Of a stretch of 64,000 bases of DNA, positions 24,701 to 35,800 are shown in pieces. Position 1 is the stretch's first letter; the number at the start of each line of letters is the position of its first letter. The position numbers and the translations under genes were made by a program. The stretch lies in contig JAMWET010003923.1 in the NCBI GenBank assembly GCA_024036415.1, positions 1 through 64,000 of the forward strand, given 5' to 3'. The notes beneath the pieces were generated by a model, which saw only the letters and a program-made list of their open reading frames with translations, made no database searches and was not told the origin of the DNA. This DNA comes from Prochilodus magdalenae. Its lineage: Eukaryota > Chordata > Actinopteri > Characiformes > Prochilodontidae.

Positions 24701-25247
24701 ATCCTCAGTTTCCTCATTTTCTTTCCATCTCTCGCTTTCAGCATATGAGGACAAGCAGCAGTCCAAGAGACAGCAGATCTCCTCTCGTTCCTGGTTCAGC
24801 ACTTCTTCCACTCCATCAGGGGGAGCTGTGGGCAGTCTGCTGCAGAAGCTTGGCCAGCAGGGCAGAGATGCTGCTGTTGCAAAAGCCCTGAGCTACCCAT
24901 CACCCAGCCCAGTATGCTTAGTGCGCAGGAGGTCAGAGGGGGGCAGCACAGCCTCCAGCAGCCCAAGCCAGACACCGTCTTCTACCTCCAGTCTCAACGA
25001 CTCCCAAGCACAGCCAGTTTCAAGCCCAAACACAGTCACCCCAGACAGAGCAGACCTGGAGAACGAGCACATACACGCCAACTCCTCTTCAACACACTCG
25101 TCAGAGGAGAGACAGGACATTGATTCAGCAAACGCAGCAGAGAGTATCAAGGACCAGGCTCTGGTAGTGGACAGCAGCACCAAACTCTGCACTGGGATGT
25201 CTCTAGTAGCGGACTACAGTGACTCGGACTCTGACCAGGGACAGTAA
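18702..25247 (+). CDS. yju2b: YJU2B (CCDC130), complete
   Basis: Homologue of the YJU2/CWC16-family protein CCDC130, a nuclear protein linked to pre-mRNA splicing. Predicted coding pieces: 18702-18704 (ATG only), 18791-18844, 18953-19035, 20965-21020, 21110-21170, 22571-22713, 22839-23011, 23749-23887, 24742-25247. All have GT/AG borders and stay in frame for 405 aa. The N-terminus reads MGERKGVNKYYPPDFDPAK. Residues 40-100 include GILIIRFEMPYNIWCDGC and a second pair in MKCHLC; Cys56, Cys59, Cys91 and Cys94 form the presumed zinc site. The middle is charged and coiled-coil-like (DEKKTISEEEEKDNAV). The C-terminus is Ser-rich and ends with the conserved SLVADYSDSDSD. Length and motifs suggest an intact gene. 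The only alternative is the paralogue YJU2, which fits less well at both ends. Confidence 0.95.
19745..20254. repeat. ~148-bp direct duplication flanking a Tc1-derived insert (yju2b intron 3)
   Basis: 19,745-19,893 and 20,108-20,254 are almost identical (gcaggaccaggaaatctagc through ttatatgcaatatgact-type ends). Between them lies a 214-bp segment homologous to part of 17,905-18,120, including antisense Tc1 sequence. The intron is the one between the coding pieces ending 19,035 and starting 20,965. Confidence 0.85.
21440..21690 (-). mobile_element. Partial copy of the TACAGCTCTGG-ended element
   Basis: The sequence is the reverse complement of about 42,830-43,070, the right half of the complete 521-bp element in the C3-like gene (ccagaattcctcagttctgt, cctccagaagcctgttttta). 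The end with the terminal repeat is missing. It lies in a yju2b intron. Confidence 0.75.
23958..24662. repeat. 29-bp GC-rich minisatellite in the last yju2b intron
   Basis: About 24 copies of a 29-bp unit (tttatagctttgggccaaga plus cggcccgcg). An early subtype has tttatag and a later, homogeneous subtype has tttgtag with ggcgccccgcg. Because 29 is not a multiple of three and no stop arises, all minus-strand frames stay open. This explains the long repeat-peptide frames there. It is intronic with respect to the plus-strand gene. Confidence 0.95.
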
Positions 25248-25448
25248 GGAAGTGCTGAAGCTTTATTGGGCTCAAACACGGACACACAACAAAACAAGAA
25301 ATCAACTTGAGAACTCTATAGACGTCGAGGACTTTGACCTGTAGCTTTACCCTGATGTTTTTTAAGCATGCGCAGTTTTATGGGAATGCTGACTAACCAG
25401 TTACAGCTATCAGTGTGTCTTAAAGCCCCTGTTCCGCATGTCCCACCA

Positions 25449-25454
25449 AATAAA
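25449..25454 (+). terminator. yju2b: yju2b polyadenylation signal
   Basis: AATAAA about 200 nt after the stop codon at 25,245-25,247, which is a normal distance for a short 3' UTR. Confidence 0.75.
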
Positions 25455-25459
25455 CACAC

Positions 25460-25955
25460 AGAACGAATTCAGTACCAGGACATTTAGTGATCGTTTCTTA
25501 TTTTTATGAGCGTAAATGGATGTGTGAGCCAGCAGTCTACAATTCAGAAACTTTCACAGGAGCGTTCTTTGAGGGTGTTAAAGATATTGAGGGACGAACA
25601 AGCTTTGTTTTCTTGTCTGTCTAATGATTATTTGTTCTTATCTGTAGAAATACTTTCAAAATTCAAGTTTCATTGTTTACCCTGTACTCCAAAGGTTAGC
25701 CAAGTAAGCCGCCTGTTTTGGAGAATTTCCAGCCTGCTAATGGATCCTTGCTGAGTGAGTTACTAGCCACGTCAGTGAGGTGCTTCACATCTACAGCACT
25801 GGACGCTGTGCATCAAATGCCCGTTATGAATTTGGGGAGGGGTCACCAAATAGAGCAACAATTCAAGAACATTTACATGACATAATACGCAGTCGGGTCT
25901 TACTTTGGACAGCAGCAGCACGAAGCTCTTGAAGGAAGTCGCATTGTAGTGGCAT
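25460..25955. other. No gene seen between yju2b and the next Tc1 relic
   Basis: Short open frames without recognisable domains. Confidence 0.4.
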
Positions 25956-26275
25956 TCTCTGGGCCCGTTCATGCAGATTGTCTTGTCAGAACTGTCTTGG
26001 GGCGAAAGAGATCCTCCAGCAAGATGATGCGTCGCGCGTCACATGGCTAGAAATGTCCAACATTGGTTGGAAGAGCATGACCAAGACTTCCAAGCACTCC
26101 ACTATTTCCCCAGATTTGAACCCAACTGAGCATCTGTGGCCCCACCTCCGTAGTCCCTCTGGCAGCTGTGGGCTGCACTGCAGTCAGCATGGCTCCAGTC
26201 CACCTGTGGCAACGTACCAGGACCTTAGGTCACTCCCAGCCCATCTGGCTCACCAGGCGCGCTGGGTGTGACTCA
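25956..26275 (+). pseudogene. Tc1-like transposase C-terminal fragment
   Basis: The frame contains EILQQDDAS (second catalytic Asp region) followed about 35 residues later by SPDLNPTEHLWPHLRS, the DDE signature with its Glu. The N-terminal half and the true C-terminus are absent or out of frame. Confidence 0.8.
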
Positions 26276-26405
26276 GTACATGGCGCTTAGCCTCGGTATT
26301 CTCTGGTCATAATAATGTGACTTAACTGTGTGTCATTTAAAGATTCGGAGCATCGGGAGAATCTGTGCATGCAAAGGGCCAAAATCCAAATCCATATGTG
26401 AATAT

Positions 26406-27482
26406 TAGGGCTGCCCTCTAGAAGTCGACGATTCGAACGGTCAGTCGACTGAGACCCTTCAAGTCGACTGACAACAGTGACCTTTTTCCCCCTGTAAAAC
26501 AGACTAAAGCTTACAAACATGCACAGGAACTTTAGGAATGTAAAAAGACGTGTTAATAATTATTAAAGGGGATAATAAATATATATGTAAGGTCTAGTTG
26601 GGCTGTGAGGCTTGCTAAAAAATTAAATCCACATGACTACGTGCGCTGGCTGTTCACGCTGAAGGAAGCTGATGCTGTGAAGCTGAGAAACAAGGGGCGG
26701 GGGAGCGATGTCTCAGAGAAAGAGGAGGAGCTTTTAAAGAGAATCTGAACAAATGAAACAGAATTCTGCTCTTCATTCAGTCAGACATCCAACACTGCTC
26801 CAAACGAGGGAGCTGACTTTCGGTTTAGACGTAACGGCTGTTTGCGGTGAAGGAGAAACGGAGCGAAGACGTTTGTTTTATTATAACTCCATTATTATAG
26901 ATCCTAAATTACAGATATGTTTATTTATTCGTCTACAGCTGAGATTATCTTTATTTAAGGATAGGTACAGTCACTTAATCTGCCTGCTGATAAACGAGAG
27001 ATAATGATTTCAGCGTGGGGAATATAATAAACGGTTTCAGGTCTACCATTCTTCTCTTCATCTATAAATAATTTAAATATGGACTAATCTGGTTTTATTT
27101 AGCAGGTCATTATTTATGAGAGATGAAAGGTGAAGGGTCCTCCTACTGAAGAAGCTGTTAGAAGTGAGATTAAAAGACTATAAGCTATAAGCGCTAATGT
27201 TTAGCATAAGTACGAGCTGCTACCCGACGCTGTATCCTGTAATTAAATCAGGCTCCAGTTCAGATCGATCATCATAAGCCCCGCCTCTTTCAGTTCAGAG
27301 ATATGCTCCTGTGACTCTGCTGACTTTCTAAATGAGGAGATCAGATCTGAACCGTGTGCAGACTGATTTACTGTTTACTAGATAATGTACATGGAGAAAA
27401 AACATGAACGAATAGTCGAATCGTCAACCAGGACGGGCCAATCCGATTCCACTGACAAAATTCTGAGTCGGGTACAGCCCTA
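26406..27482. mobile_element. hAT-like non-autonomous element, copy A (1077 bp)
   Basis: The element starts TAGGGCTGCC and ends TACAGCCCTA, giving short terminal inverted repeats (TAGGGCTG/CAGCCCTA). Near one end it carries clustered GTCGACTGA-type words, and near the other tcgaatcg and gattcgacta words. The flanks gtgaatat and gtatatat agree at 6 of 8 positions, compatible with a decayed 8-bp target duplication as made by hAT transposases. No transposase frame is present. A copy in the opposite orientation is at 56,844-57,928. Confidence 0.75.
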
Positions 27483-27499
27483 GTATATATATACTTCTG

Positions 27500-27740
27500 A
27501 CAGAGATATGCCTGAGATGAGTGGCCCTAATCCAGTGTGTATGTGGCTTTCTTCTTGCAACTGGGAGTGGTTCATCCCCAGTACCGTCAATCCGGCAAGT
27601 GGGCCAGAACACGTTTGCTGTCTGGGATTGTACAGGGTCACTCGTTTGGTATATCAGTGTTTGCTGAGATATTCTGGCCAGAGTGTTATCTGTGTTCACC
27701 GAGAGGACTTTTATCTGTCTATATGCCTACAGATAGATGC
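27500..27740 (+). repeat. Interspersed repeat shared with 29,690-29,800
   Basis: The stretch gctgtctgggattgta through gagaggacttttatctgtc recurs at about 29,701-29,795 on the same strand with several differences. It may flank or precede the Tc1 insertion at 28.5-29.7 kb. Confidence 0.6.
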
Positions 27741-28049
27741 TGAACATTGACCTGGGTCCTGGGTGACCATCATTGCTCCAGTCCAGTGAGCACTGTAGAC
27801 CCAATCATGTTTGGACTGCTGTAGCTTTAGTTCTGTTGCTGTGTCCTAGCAAAGCTAATCCTGCTAACCAGCTAGTCACAGCCTGTATTTGAAATGGTAT
27901 ACTACATAGTGCTAAATCTACCTCATAGTAGTATGTGACCAAACTGAAAAGCTGTGGTGCACTAAAGACCCCCGGATGGGGTTCTGGTGTTTGGTGAAAT
28001 AAGATGGTGGAGAAACAGAAGTAGAACTCACACAGTGCAAAGGGAACTC

Positions 28050-28530
28050 AAGGGCCTGGGAGCTGTGTAGCCTTAAGAGAACCAATTGTCAGTGAGGCTA
28101 ACCGGCAAACACGGTTTGCTAGGGAGCATAAAGGCTGGACTCCGGAACGATGGAAGAAGGTCATGTGGTCTGATGAGTCCAGAGTTACCCTGTTCCAGAG
28201 TGATGTGCCCATCAGGGTAAGAAGAGAGTTGGCTGAAAGGATGCACCCATCATGCCTAGTGCCTACCATACAAGCCTGTGAGGGCAGTGCTATGGTCTGG
28301 GGTTGCTGAGTTGGTGAGGTCCAGGTTCAGCAATGTTATGTGCCCAGAAAATGAGGTCAGCTGACTTCCTGAACATACCGAACTCACTGACATATCTCAT
28401 TCCAAGGTGACCATGTCCGGACGCATCAGGCTCGGATTGTGAAAGGGTGGTTCAGGGAGCATGAGACATCTTTGTCAAAAATGGAGTGGAGCCCACAAAG
28501 TCCAGACCTGAACTCCCCAATCATACATAC
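28050..28530 (+). pseudogene. Tc1-like transposase remnant
   Basis: Translated pieces in shifting frames include VMWSDESRVTLFQSD, a VRREVG/MHPSCLVPTIQACEGSAM-like phrase, GWFREHET and [12 protein letters not shown]. These cover the first Asp region to the DDE Glu motif of a Tc1 transposase. It belongs to the same family as 7.5-7.96 kb. Many frameshifts are present. Confidence 0.75.
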
Positions 28531-28531
28531 A

Positions 28532-29710
28532 TGTACACTGGGAACAAAGGGAACACTCAAATATCACTTCCTAGATCTGAATGAATGAAATATTCTCATT
28601 TAATACTTTGTTCTGTACAAAGTTCAATGTCCCGACAACAAAATCACACAAAACTCATCAATGGAAATCAAATTTATTAACCAATGGAGGCCTGGATATG
28701 TGGTCACACAAAATTAAAATGGAAAAGCACACGACAGGCTGATCCAACTTCAACTACAAGTCAAAATGAGGCTCAGTATTGTGTGTGGCCTCCACGTGCC
28801 TGTATGACCTCCCTACAACGCCTGGGCATGCTCCTGATGAGGTGGCGGATGGTCTCCTGAGGGATCTCCTCCCAGACCTGGACTAAAGCATCCGCCTACT
28901 CTAGGACAGTCTGTCGTGCAACGTGACGTTGGTGGATGGAGCGAGACATGATGTCCCAGATGTGCTCAATCGGATTCAGGTCTGGGGAATGGGCGGGCCG
29001 GCCCATAGCTTCAATGCCTTCATCTTGCAGGAACTGCTGACACACTCCAGCCACATGAGGTCTAGCATTGTCCTGCATTAGGAGGAACCCAGGGCCAACC
29101 GCACCAGCATATGGTCTCACAAGGGAGGATCTGAGGATCTCATCTCAGTACCTAAAGGCAGTCAGGCTACCTCTGGCGAGCACATGGAGGGCTGTGTGGC
29201 CCTCCAAAGAAAAGCCACCCCACACCATTACTGACCCACTGCCAAACCGGTCATGCTGAAGGATGCTGCAGGCAGCAGATCGCTCTCCATGGCGTCTCCA
29301 GACTCTGTTGCGTCTGTCACATGTGCTCAGTGTGAACCTGCTTTCATCTGTGAGAAGCACAGGGCGCCAGTGGCGCATTTGCCAATCCTGGTGTTCTCTG
29401 GCAAATGCCATGCGTCCTGCACGGTGTTGGGCTGTGAGGACAACCCCCATCTGTGGACACCGGGCCCTCATACCATCCTCATGGAGTCAGATTCTAATCG
29501 TTTGTGCAGATACATGCACATTTGTGGCCTGCTGGTCATTTTGCAGTGCTCCTCCTGTTCCTCCTTGCGCAAAGGTAGAGGTAGCGGTCCTGCAGCTGGG
29601 TTGTTGCCCTCCTACGGCCTCCTCCACATCTCCTGGTGTACTGGCCTGTCTCCTGGTAGCGCCTCCAGGCTCTGGACACTACGCTGACAGACACAGGACT
29701 CTGCTGTCTG
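28532..29710 (-). pseudogene. Nearly full-length Tc1-like transposase pseudogene
   Basis: On the reverse strand, pieces can be followed from about 29,700 to the stop at 28,773-28,775: [76 protein letters not shown] and EVIQARGGHTQY. This is a DD34E-type transposase (Asp in TDESRF, Asp in QDNARPH, Glu in PIEHIWD). It is broken by one frameshift near 29,545 and in-frame stops, including TGA where related elements have an Arg CGA codon (after QTIRI and after LTAFRY) and a TAG after RQTVLE. The sequence from 28,532 may be the element's 3' non-coding end. Confidence 0.85.
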
Positions 29711-29820
29711 GGATTGTATAGTCTTAGTCATTTGGTTGGTATGTTACGTCAGGATTGAGTGTTATCTTTGTTTACAGAGAGGACTTTTATCTGTCCATGT
29801 GACTTATGTGACTATTTTAC

Positions 29821-32800
29821 CCTCCACCTTAAATAGTGCTGCCATTACATTGTGGCCCCTCAGCTTTTTGTTAAAATTTTCCCATTCCACCTTAAATGGT
29901 GCAGTAGTTCCATACTAATGCTTAGTCTACCTGTGTGTCTTTCTGTTAGAGCTTTCCCATTCCGCCTTAAATAATGCTGTATTTCTATCTGATACATCAG
30001 TCTACCAGTCCTTCTCCTTAGAATTTACTCATTCCACCTTAAATAGTGCTGCCATTACATTGTGGGCCCTCAGCTTTTTGGTAGAATTTTCCCGTTCCAC
30101 CTTAAATGGTGCAGTAGTTCCATGCTGAACATCAGTCAACCTATCCAACATCTTGTTAGAATTTTCCCATTCCACCTTAAATGGTGCAACAGTTACAATC
30201 TGGCCCTTTAGCTTTTTGTTCCACTTTTCCCATTCCACCTTAAATGGTGCAGTAGTTCCATGTTGCACCTCAGTCTTTACTCATTCCACCTTAAATGGTG
30301 CAGCAGTTACATTGTGGCCCCTCAACTACTTCTTGTTCAATTTTTTTCCCATTCCACCTTAAATGGTGCAGCAGTTCCATGCTGGTGTCTCAGTTTACCT
30401 GTCCAACCTCTTACTGGAACCTTCCCATTCCACCTTTAATGGTGCAGTAGTTCCATGCTGGTGTCTCAGTTTACCTGTCCAACCTCTTACTGGAACCTTC
30501 CCATTCCACCTTTAATGGTGCAGTAGTTCCATGCTGGTGTCTCAGTTTACCTGTCCAACCTCTTACTGGAACCTTCCCATTCCACCTTAAATGGTGCAGT
30601 AGTTCCATGCTGGTGTCTCAGTTTACCTGTCCCACCTCTTACTGGAACCTTCCCATTCCACCTTAAATGGTGCAGTAGTTCCATGCTGGTGTCTCAGTTT
30701 ACCTTTCCCACCTCTTACTGGAACCTTCCCATTCCACCTTAAATGGTGCAGTAGTTCCATGCTGGTGTCTCAGTTTACCTGTCCCACCTCTTACTGGAAC
30801 CTTCCCATTCCACCTTAAATGGTGCAGTAGTTCCATGCTGGTGTCTCAGTTTACCTGTCCCACCTCTTACTGGAACCTTCCCATTCCACCTTAAATGGTG
30901 CAGTAGTTCCATGCTGGTGTCTCAGTTTACCTGTCCAACCTCTTACTGGAACCTTCCCATTCCACCTTTAATGGTGCAGTAGATCCATGCTGGTGTCTCA
31001 GTTTACCTGTCCCACCTCTTAGTGGAACCTTCCCATTCCACCTTAAATGGTTCAGTAGTTCCATGCTGGTGTCTCAGTTTACCTGTCCCACCTCTTACTG
31101 GAACCTCCCCATTCCACCTTAAATGGTGCAGTAGTTCCATGCTGGTGTCTCAGTTTACCTGTCCCACCTCTTACTGGAACCTTCCCATTCCACCTTTAAT
31201 GGTGCAGTAGTTCCATGCTGGTGTCTCAGTTTACCTGTCCCACCTCTTACTGGAACCTTCCCATTCCACCTTAAATGGTGCAGTAGTTCCATGCTGGTGT
31301 CTCAGTTTACCTGTCCAACCTCTTACTGGATCCTTCCCATTCCACCATAAATGGTGCAGTAGTTCCATGCTGGTGTCTCAGTTTACCTGTCCAACCTCTT
31401 ACTGGAACCTTCCCATTCCACCTTTAATGGTGCAATAGTTCCATGCTGGTGTCTCAGTTTACCTGTCCAACCTCTTACTGGAACCTTCCCATTCCACCTT
31501 AAATGGTGCAGTAGTAGTTCCATGCTGGTGTCTCAGTTTACCTGTCCAACCTCTTACTGGATCCTTCCCATTCCACCATAAATGGTGCAGTAGTTCCATG
31601 CTGGTGTCTCAGTTTACCTGTCCCACCTCTTACTGGAACCTTCCCATTCCACCTTAAATGGTGCAGTAGTTCCATGCTGGTGTCTCAGTTTACCTGTCCC
31701 ACCTCTTACTGGAACCTTCCCATTCCACCTTAAATGGTGCAGTAGTTCCATGCTGGTGTCTCAGTTTACCTGTCCCACCTCTTACTGGAACCTTCCCATT
31801 CCACCTTAAATGGTGCAGTAGTTCCATGCTGGTGTCTCAGTTTACCTGTCCAACCTCTTACTGGAATCTTCCCATTCCACCTTAAATGGTGCAGTAGTTC
31901 CATGCTGGTGTCTCAGTTTACCTGTCCCACCTCTCACTGGAACCTTCCCATTCCACCTTAAATGGTGCAGTAGTTCCATGCTGGTGTCTCAGTTTACCTG
32001 TCCAACCTCTTACTGGAACCTTCGCATTCCACTTTAAATGGTGCAGTAGTTCCATGCTGGTGTCTCAGTTTACCTGTCCCACCTCTTACTGGAACCTTCC
32101 CATTCCACCTTAAATGGTGCAGTAGTTCCATGCTGGTGTCTCAGTTTACCTGTCCAACCGCTTACTGGAACCTTCGCATTCCACCTTAAATGGTACAGTA
32201 GTTCCATGCTGGTGTCTCAGTTTACCTGTCCAACCTATTACTGGAACCTTCACATTCCACCTTTAATGGTGCAGTAGTTCCATGCTGGTGTCTCAGTTTA
32301 CCTGTCCAACCTCTTACTGGAACCTTCCCATTCCACCTTAAATGGTGCAGTAGTTCCATGCTGGTGTCTCAGTTTACCTGTCCCACCTCTTACTGGAACC
32401 TTCCCATTCCACCTTAAATGGTGCAGTAGTTCCATGCTGGTGTCTCAGTTTACCTGTCCAACCTCTTACTGGAACCTTCCCATTCCACCTTAAATGGTGC
32501 AGTAGTTCCATGCTGGTGTCTCAGTTTACCTGTCCCACCTCTTACTGGAACCTTCCCATTCCACCTTAAATGGTGCAGTAGTTCCATGCTGAACATCAGT
32601 CAACCTATCCAACATCTTGTTAGAATTTTCCCATTCCACCTTAAATGGTGCAACAGTTACAATCTGGCCCTTTAGCTTTTTGTTCCACTTTTCCCATTCC
32701 ACCTTAAATGGTGCAGTAGTTCCATGTTGCACCTCAGTCTTTACTCATTCCACCTTAAATGGTGCAGCAGTTACATTGTGGCCCCTCAACTACTTCTTGT

Positions 32801-35800
32801 TCAATTTTTTTCCCATTCCACCTTAAATGGTGCAGCAGTTCCCTGCTGCACCTCAGTCTGCCAGTCCAGCTTCTTAGTAAAAATGACTCATTCCACCTTA
32901 AATGGTGCAGTAGTTCCATGCTGGTGTCTCAGTTTACCTGTCCAACCTCTTACTGGAACCTTCCCATTCCACCTTAAATGGTGCAGTAGTTCCATGCTGG
33001 TGTCTCAGTTTACCTGTCCAACCTCTTACTGGAACCTTCCCATTCCACCTTAAATGGTGCAGTAGTTCCATGCTGGTGTCTCAGTTTACCTGTCCCACCT
33101 CTTACTGGAACCTTCCCATTCCACCTTAAATGGTGCAGTAGTTCCATGCTGGTGTCTCAGTTTACCTGTCCCACCTCTTACTGGAACCTTCCCATTCCAC
33201 CTTAAATGGTGCAGTAGTTCCATGCTGAACATCAGTCAACCTATCCAACATCTTGTTAGAATTTTCCCATTCCACCTTAAATGGTGCAACAGTTACAATC
33301 TGGCCCTTTAGCTGTTTGTTCCACTTTTCCCATTCCACCTTAAATGGTGCAGTAGTTCCAATGTTGCACCTCAGTCTTTACTCATTCCACCTTAAATGGT
33401 GCAGCAGTTACATTGTGGCCCCTCAACTACTTCTTGTTCAATTTTTTTCCCATTCCACCTTAAATGGTGCAGCAGTTCCCTGCTGCACCTCAGTGTGCCA
33501 GTCCAGCTTCTTAGTAAAAATTACTCATACTCAGTTTACCTGTCCAACCTCTTACTGGAACCTTCCCATTCCACCTTTAATGGTGCAGTAGTTCCATGCT
33601 GGTGTCTCAGTTTACCTGTCCAACCTCTTACTGGAACCTTCCAATCCACCTTAAATGGTGCAGTAGTTCCATGCTGGTGTCTCAGTTTACGTGTCCCACC
33701 TCTTACTGGAACCTTCCCATTCCACCTTAAATGGTGCAGTAGTTCCATGCTGGTGTCTCAGTTTACCTGTCCCACCTCTTACTGGAACCTCCCCATTCCA
33801 CCTTTAATGGTGCAGTAGTTCCATGCTGGTGTCTCAGTTTACCTGTCCAACCTCTTACTGGAACCTTCCCATTCCACCTTAAATGGTGCAGTAGTTCCAT
33901 GCTGGTGTCTCAGTTTACCTGTCCCACCTCTTACTGGAACCTTCCCATTCCACCTTAAATGGTGCAGTAGTTCCATGCTGGTGTCTCAGTTTACCTGTCC
34001 AACCTCTTACTGGAACCTTCCCATTCCACCTTAAATGGTGCAGTAGTTCCATGCTGGTGTCTCAGTTTACCTGTCCAACCTCTTACTGGAACCTTCCCAT
34101 TCGACTTTTAATGGTGCAGTAGTTCCATGCTGGTGTCTCAGTTTACCTGTCCAACCTCTTACTGGAACCTTCCCATTCCACCTTAAATGGTGCAGTAGTT
34201 CCATGCTGGTGTCTCAGTTTACCTGTCCAACCTCTTACTGGAACCTTCCCATTCCACCTTAAATGGTGCAGTAGTTCCATGCTGGTGTCTCAGTTTACCT
34301 GTCCAACCTCTTACTGGAACCTTCCCATTCCACCTTTAATGGTGCAGTAGTTCCATGCTGGTGTCTCAGTTTACCTGTCCCACCTCTTAGTGGAACCTTC
34401 CCATTCCACCTTAAATGGTGCAGTAGTTCCATGCTGGTGTCTCAGTTTACCTGTCCCACCTCTTACTGGAACCTTCCCATTCCACCTTAAATGGTGCAGT
34501 AGTTCCATGCTGGTGTCTCAGTTTACCTGTCCCACCTCTTACTGGAACCTTCCCATTCCACCTTAAATGGTGCAGTAGTTCCATGCTGGTGTCTCAGTTT
34601 ACCTGTCCAACCTCTTACTGGAACCTTCCCATTCCACCTTTAATGGTGCAATAGTTCCATGCTGGTGTCTCAGTTTACCTGTCCAACCTCTTACTGGAAC
34701 CTTCCCATTCCACCTTAAATGGTGCAGTAGTTCCATGCTGGTGTCTCAGTTTACCTGTCCCACCTCTTACTGGAACCTTCCCATTCCACCTTAAATGGTG
34801 CAGTAGTTCCATGCTGGTGTCTCAGTTTACCTGTCCCACCTCTTACTGGAACCTTCCCATTCCACCTTAAATGGTGCAGTAGTTCCATGCTGGTGTCTCA
34901 GTTTACCTGTCCAACCTCTTACTGGAACCTTCCCATTCCACCTTAAATGGTGCAGTAGTTCCATGCTGGTGTCTCAGTTTACCTGTCCAACCTCTTACTG
35001 GAACCTTCCCATTCCACCTTAAATGGTGCAGTAGTTCCATGCTGGTGTCTCAGTTTACCTGTCCCACCTCTTACTGGAACCTTCCCATTCCACCTTAAAT
35101 GGTGCAGTAGTTCCATGCTGGTGTCTCAGTTTACCTGTCCAACCTCTTACTGGAACCTTCCCATTCCACCTTAAATGGTGCAGTAGTTCCATGCTGGTGT
35201 CTCAGTTTACCTGTCCCACCTCTTAGTGGAACCTTCCCATTCCACCTTAAATGGTGCAGTAGTTCCATGCTGGTGTCTCAGTTTACCTGTCCAACCTCTT
35301 ACTGGAACCTTCCCATTCCACCTTAAATGGTGCAGTAGTTCCATGCTGGTGTCTCAGTTTACCTGTCCCACCTCTTATTGGAACCTTCCCATTCCACCTT
35401 AAATGGTGCAGTAGTTCCATGCTGGTGTCTCAGTTTACCTGTCTCACCTCTTACTGGAACCTTCCCATTCCACCTTAAATGGTGCAGTAGTTCCATGCTG
35501 GTGTCTCAGTTTACCTGTCCCACCTCTTACTGGAACCTTCCCATTCCACCTTAAATGGTGCAGTAGTTCCATGCTGGTGTCTCAGTTTACCTGTCCCACC
35601 TCTTAGTGGAACCTTCCCATTCCACTTTAAATGGTGCAGTAGTTCCATGCTGGTGTCTCAGTTTACCTGTCCCACCTCTTAGTGGAACCTTCCCATTCCA
35701 CCTTAAATAGTGCAGTAGTTCCATGCTGGTGTCTCAGTTTACCTGTCCCACCTCTTAGTGGAACCTTCCCATTCCACCTTAAATGGTGCAGTAGTTCCAT

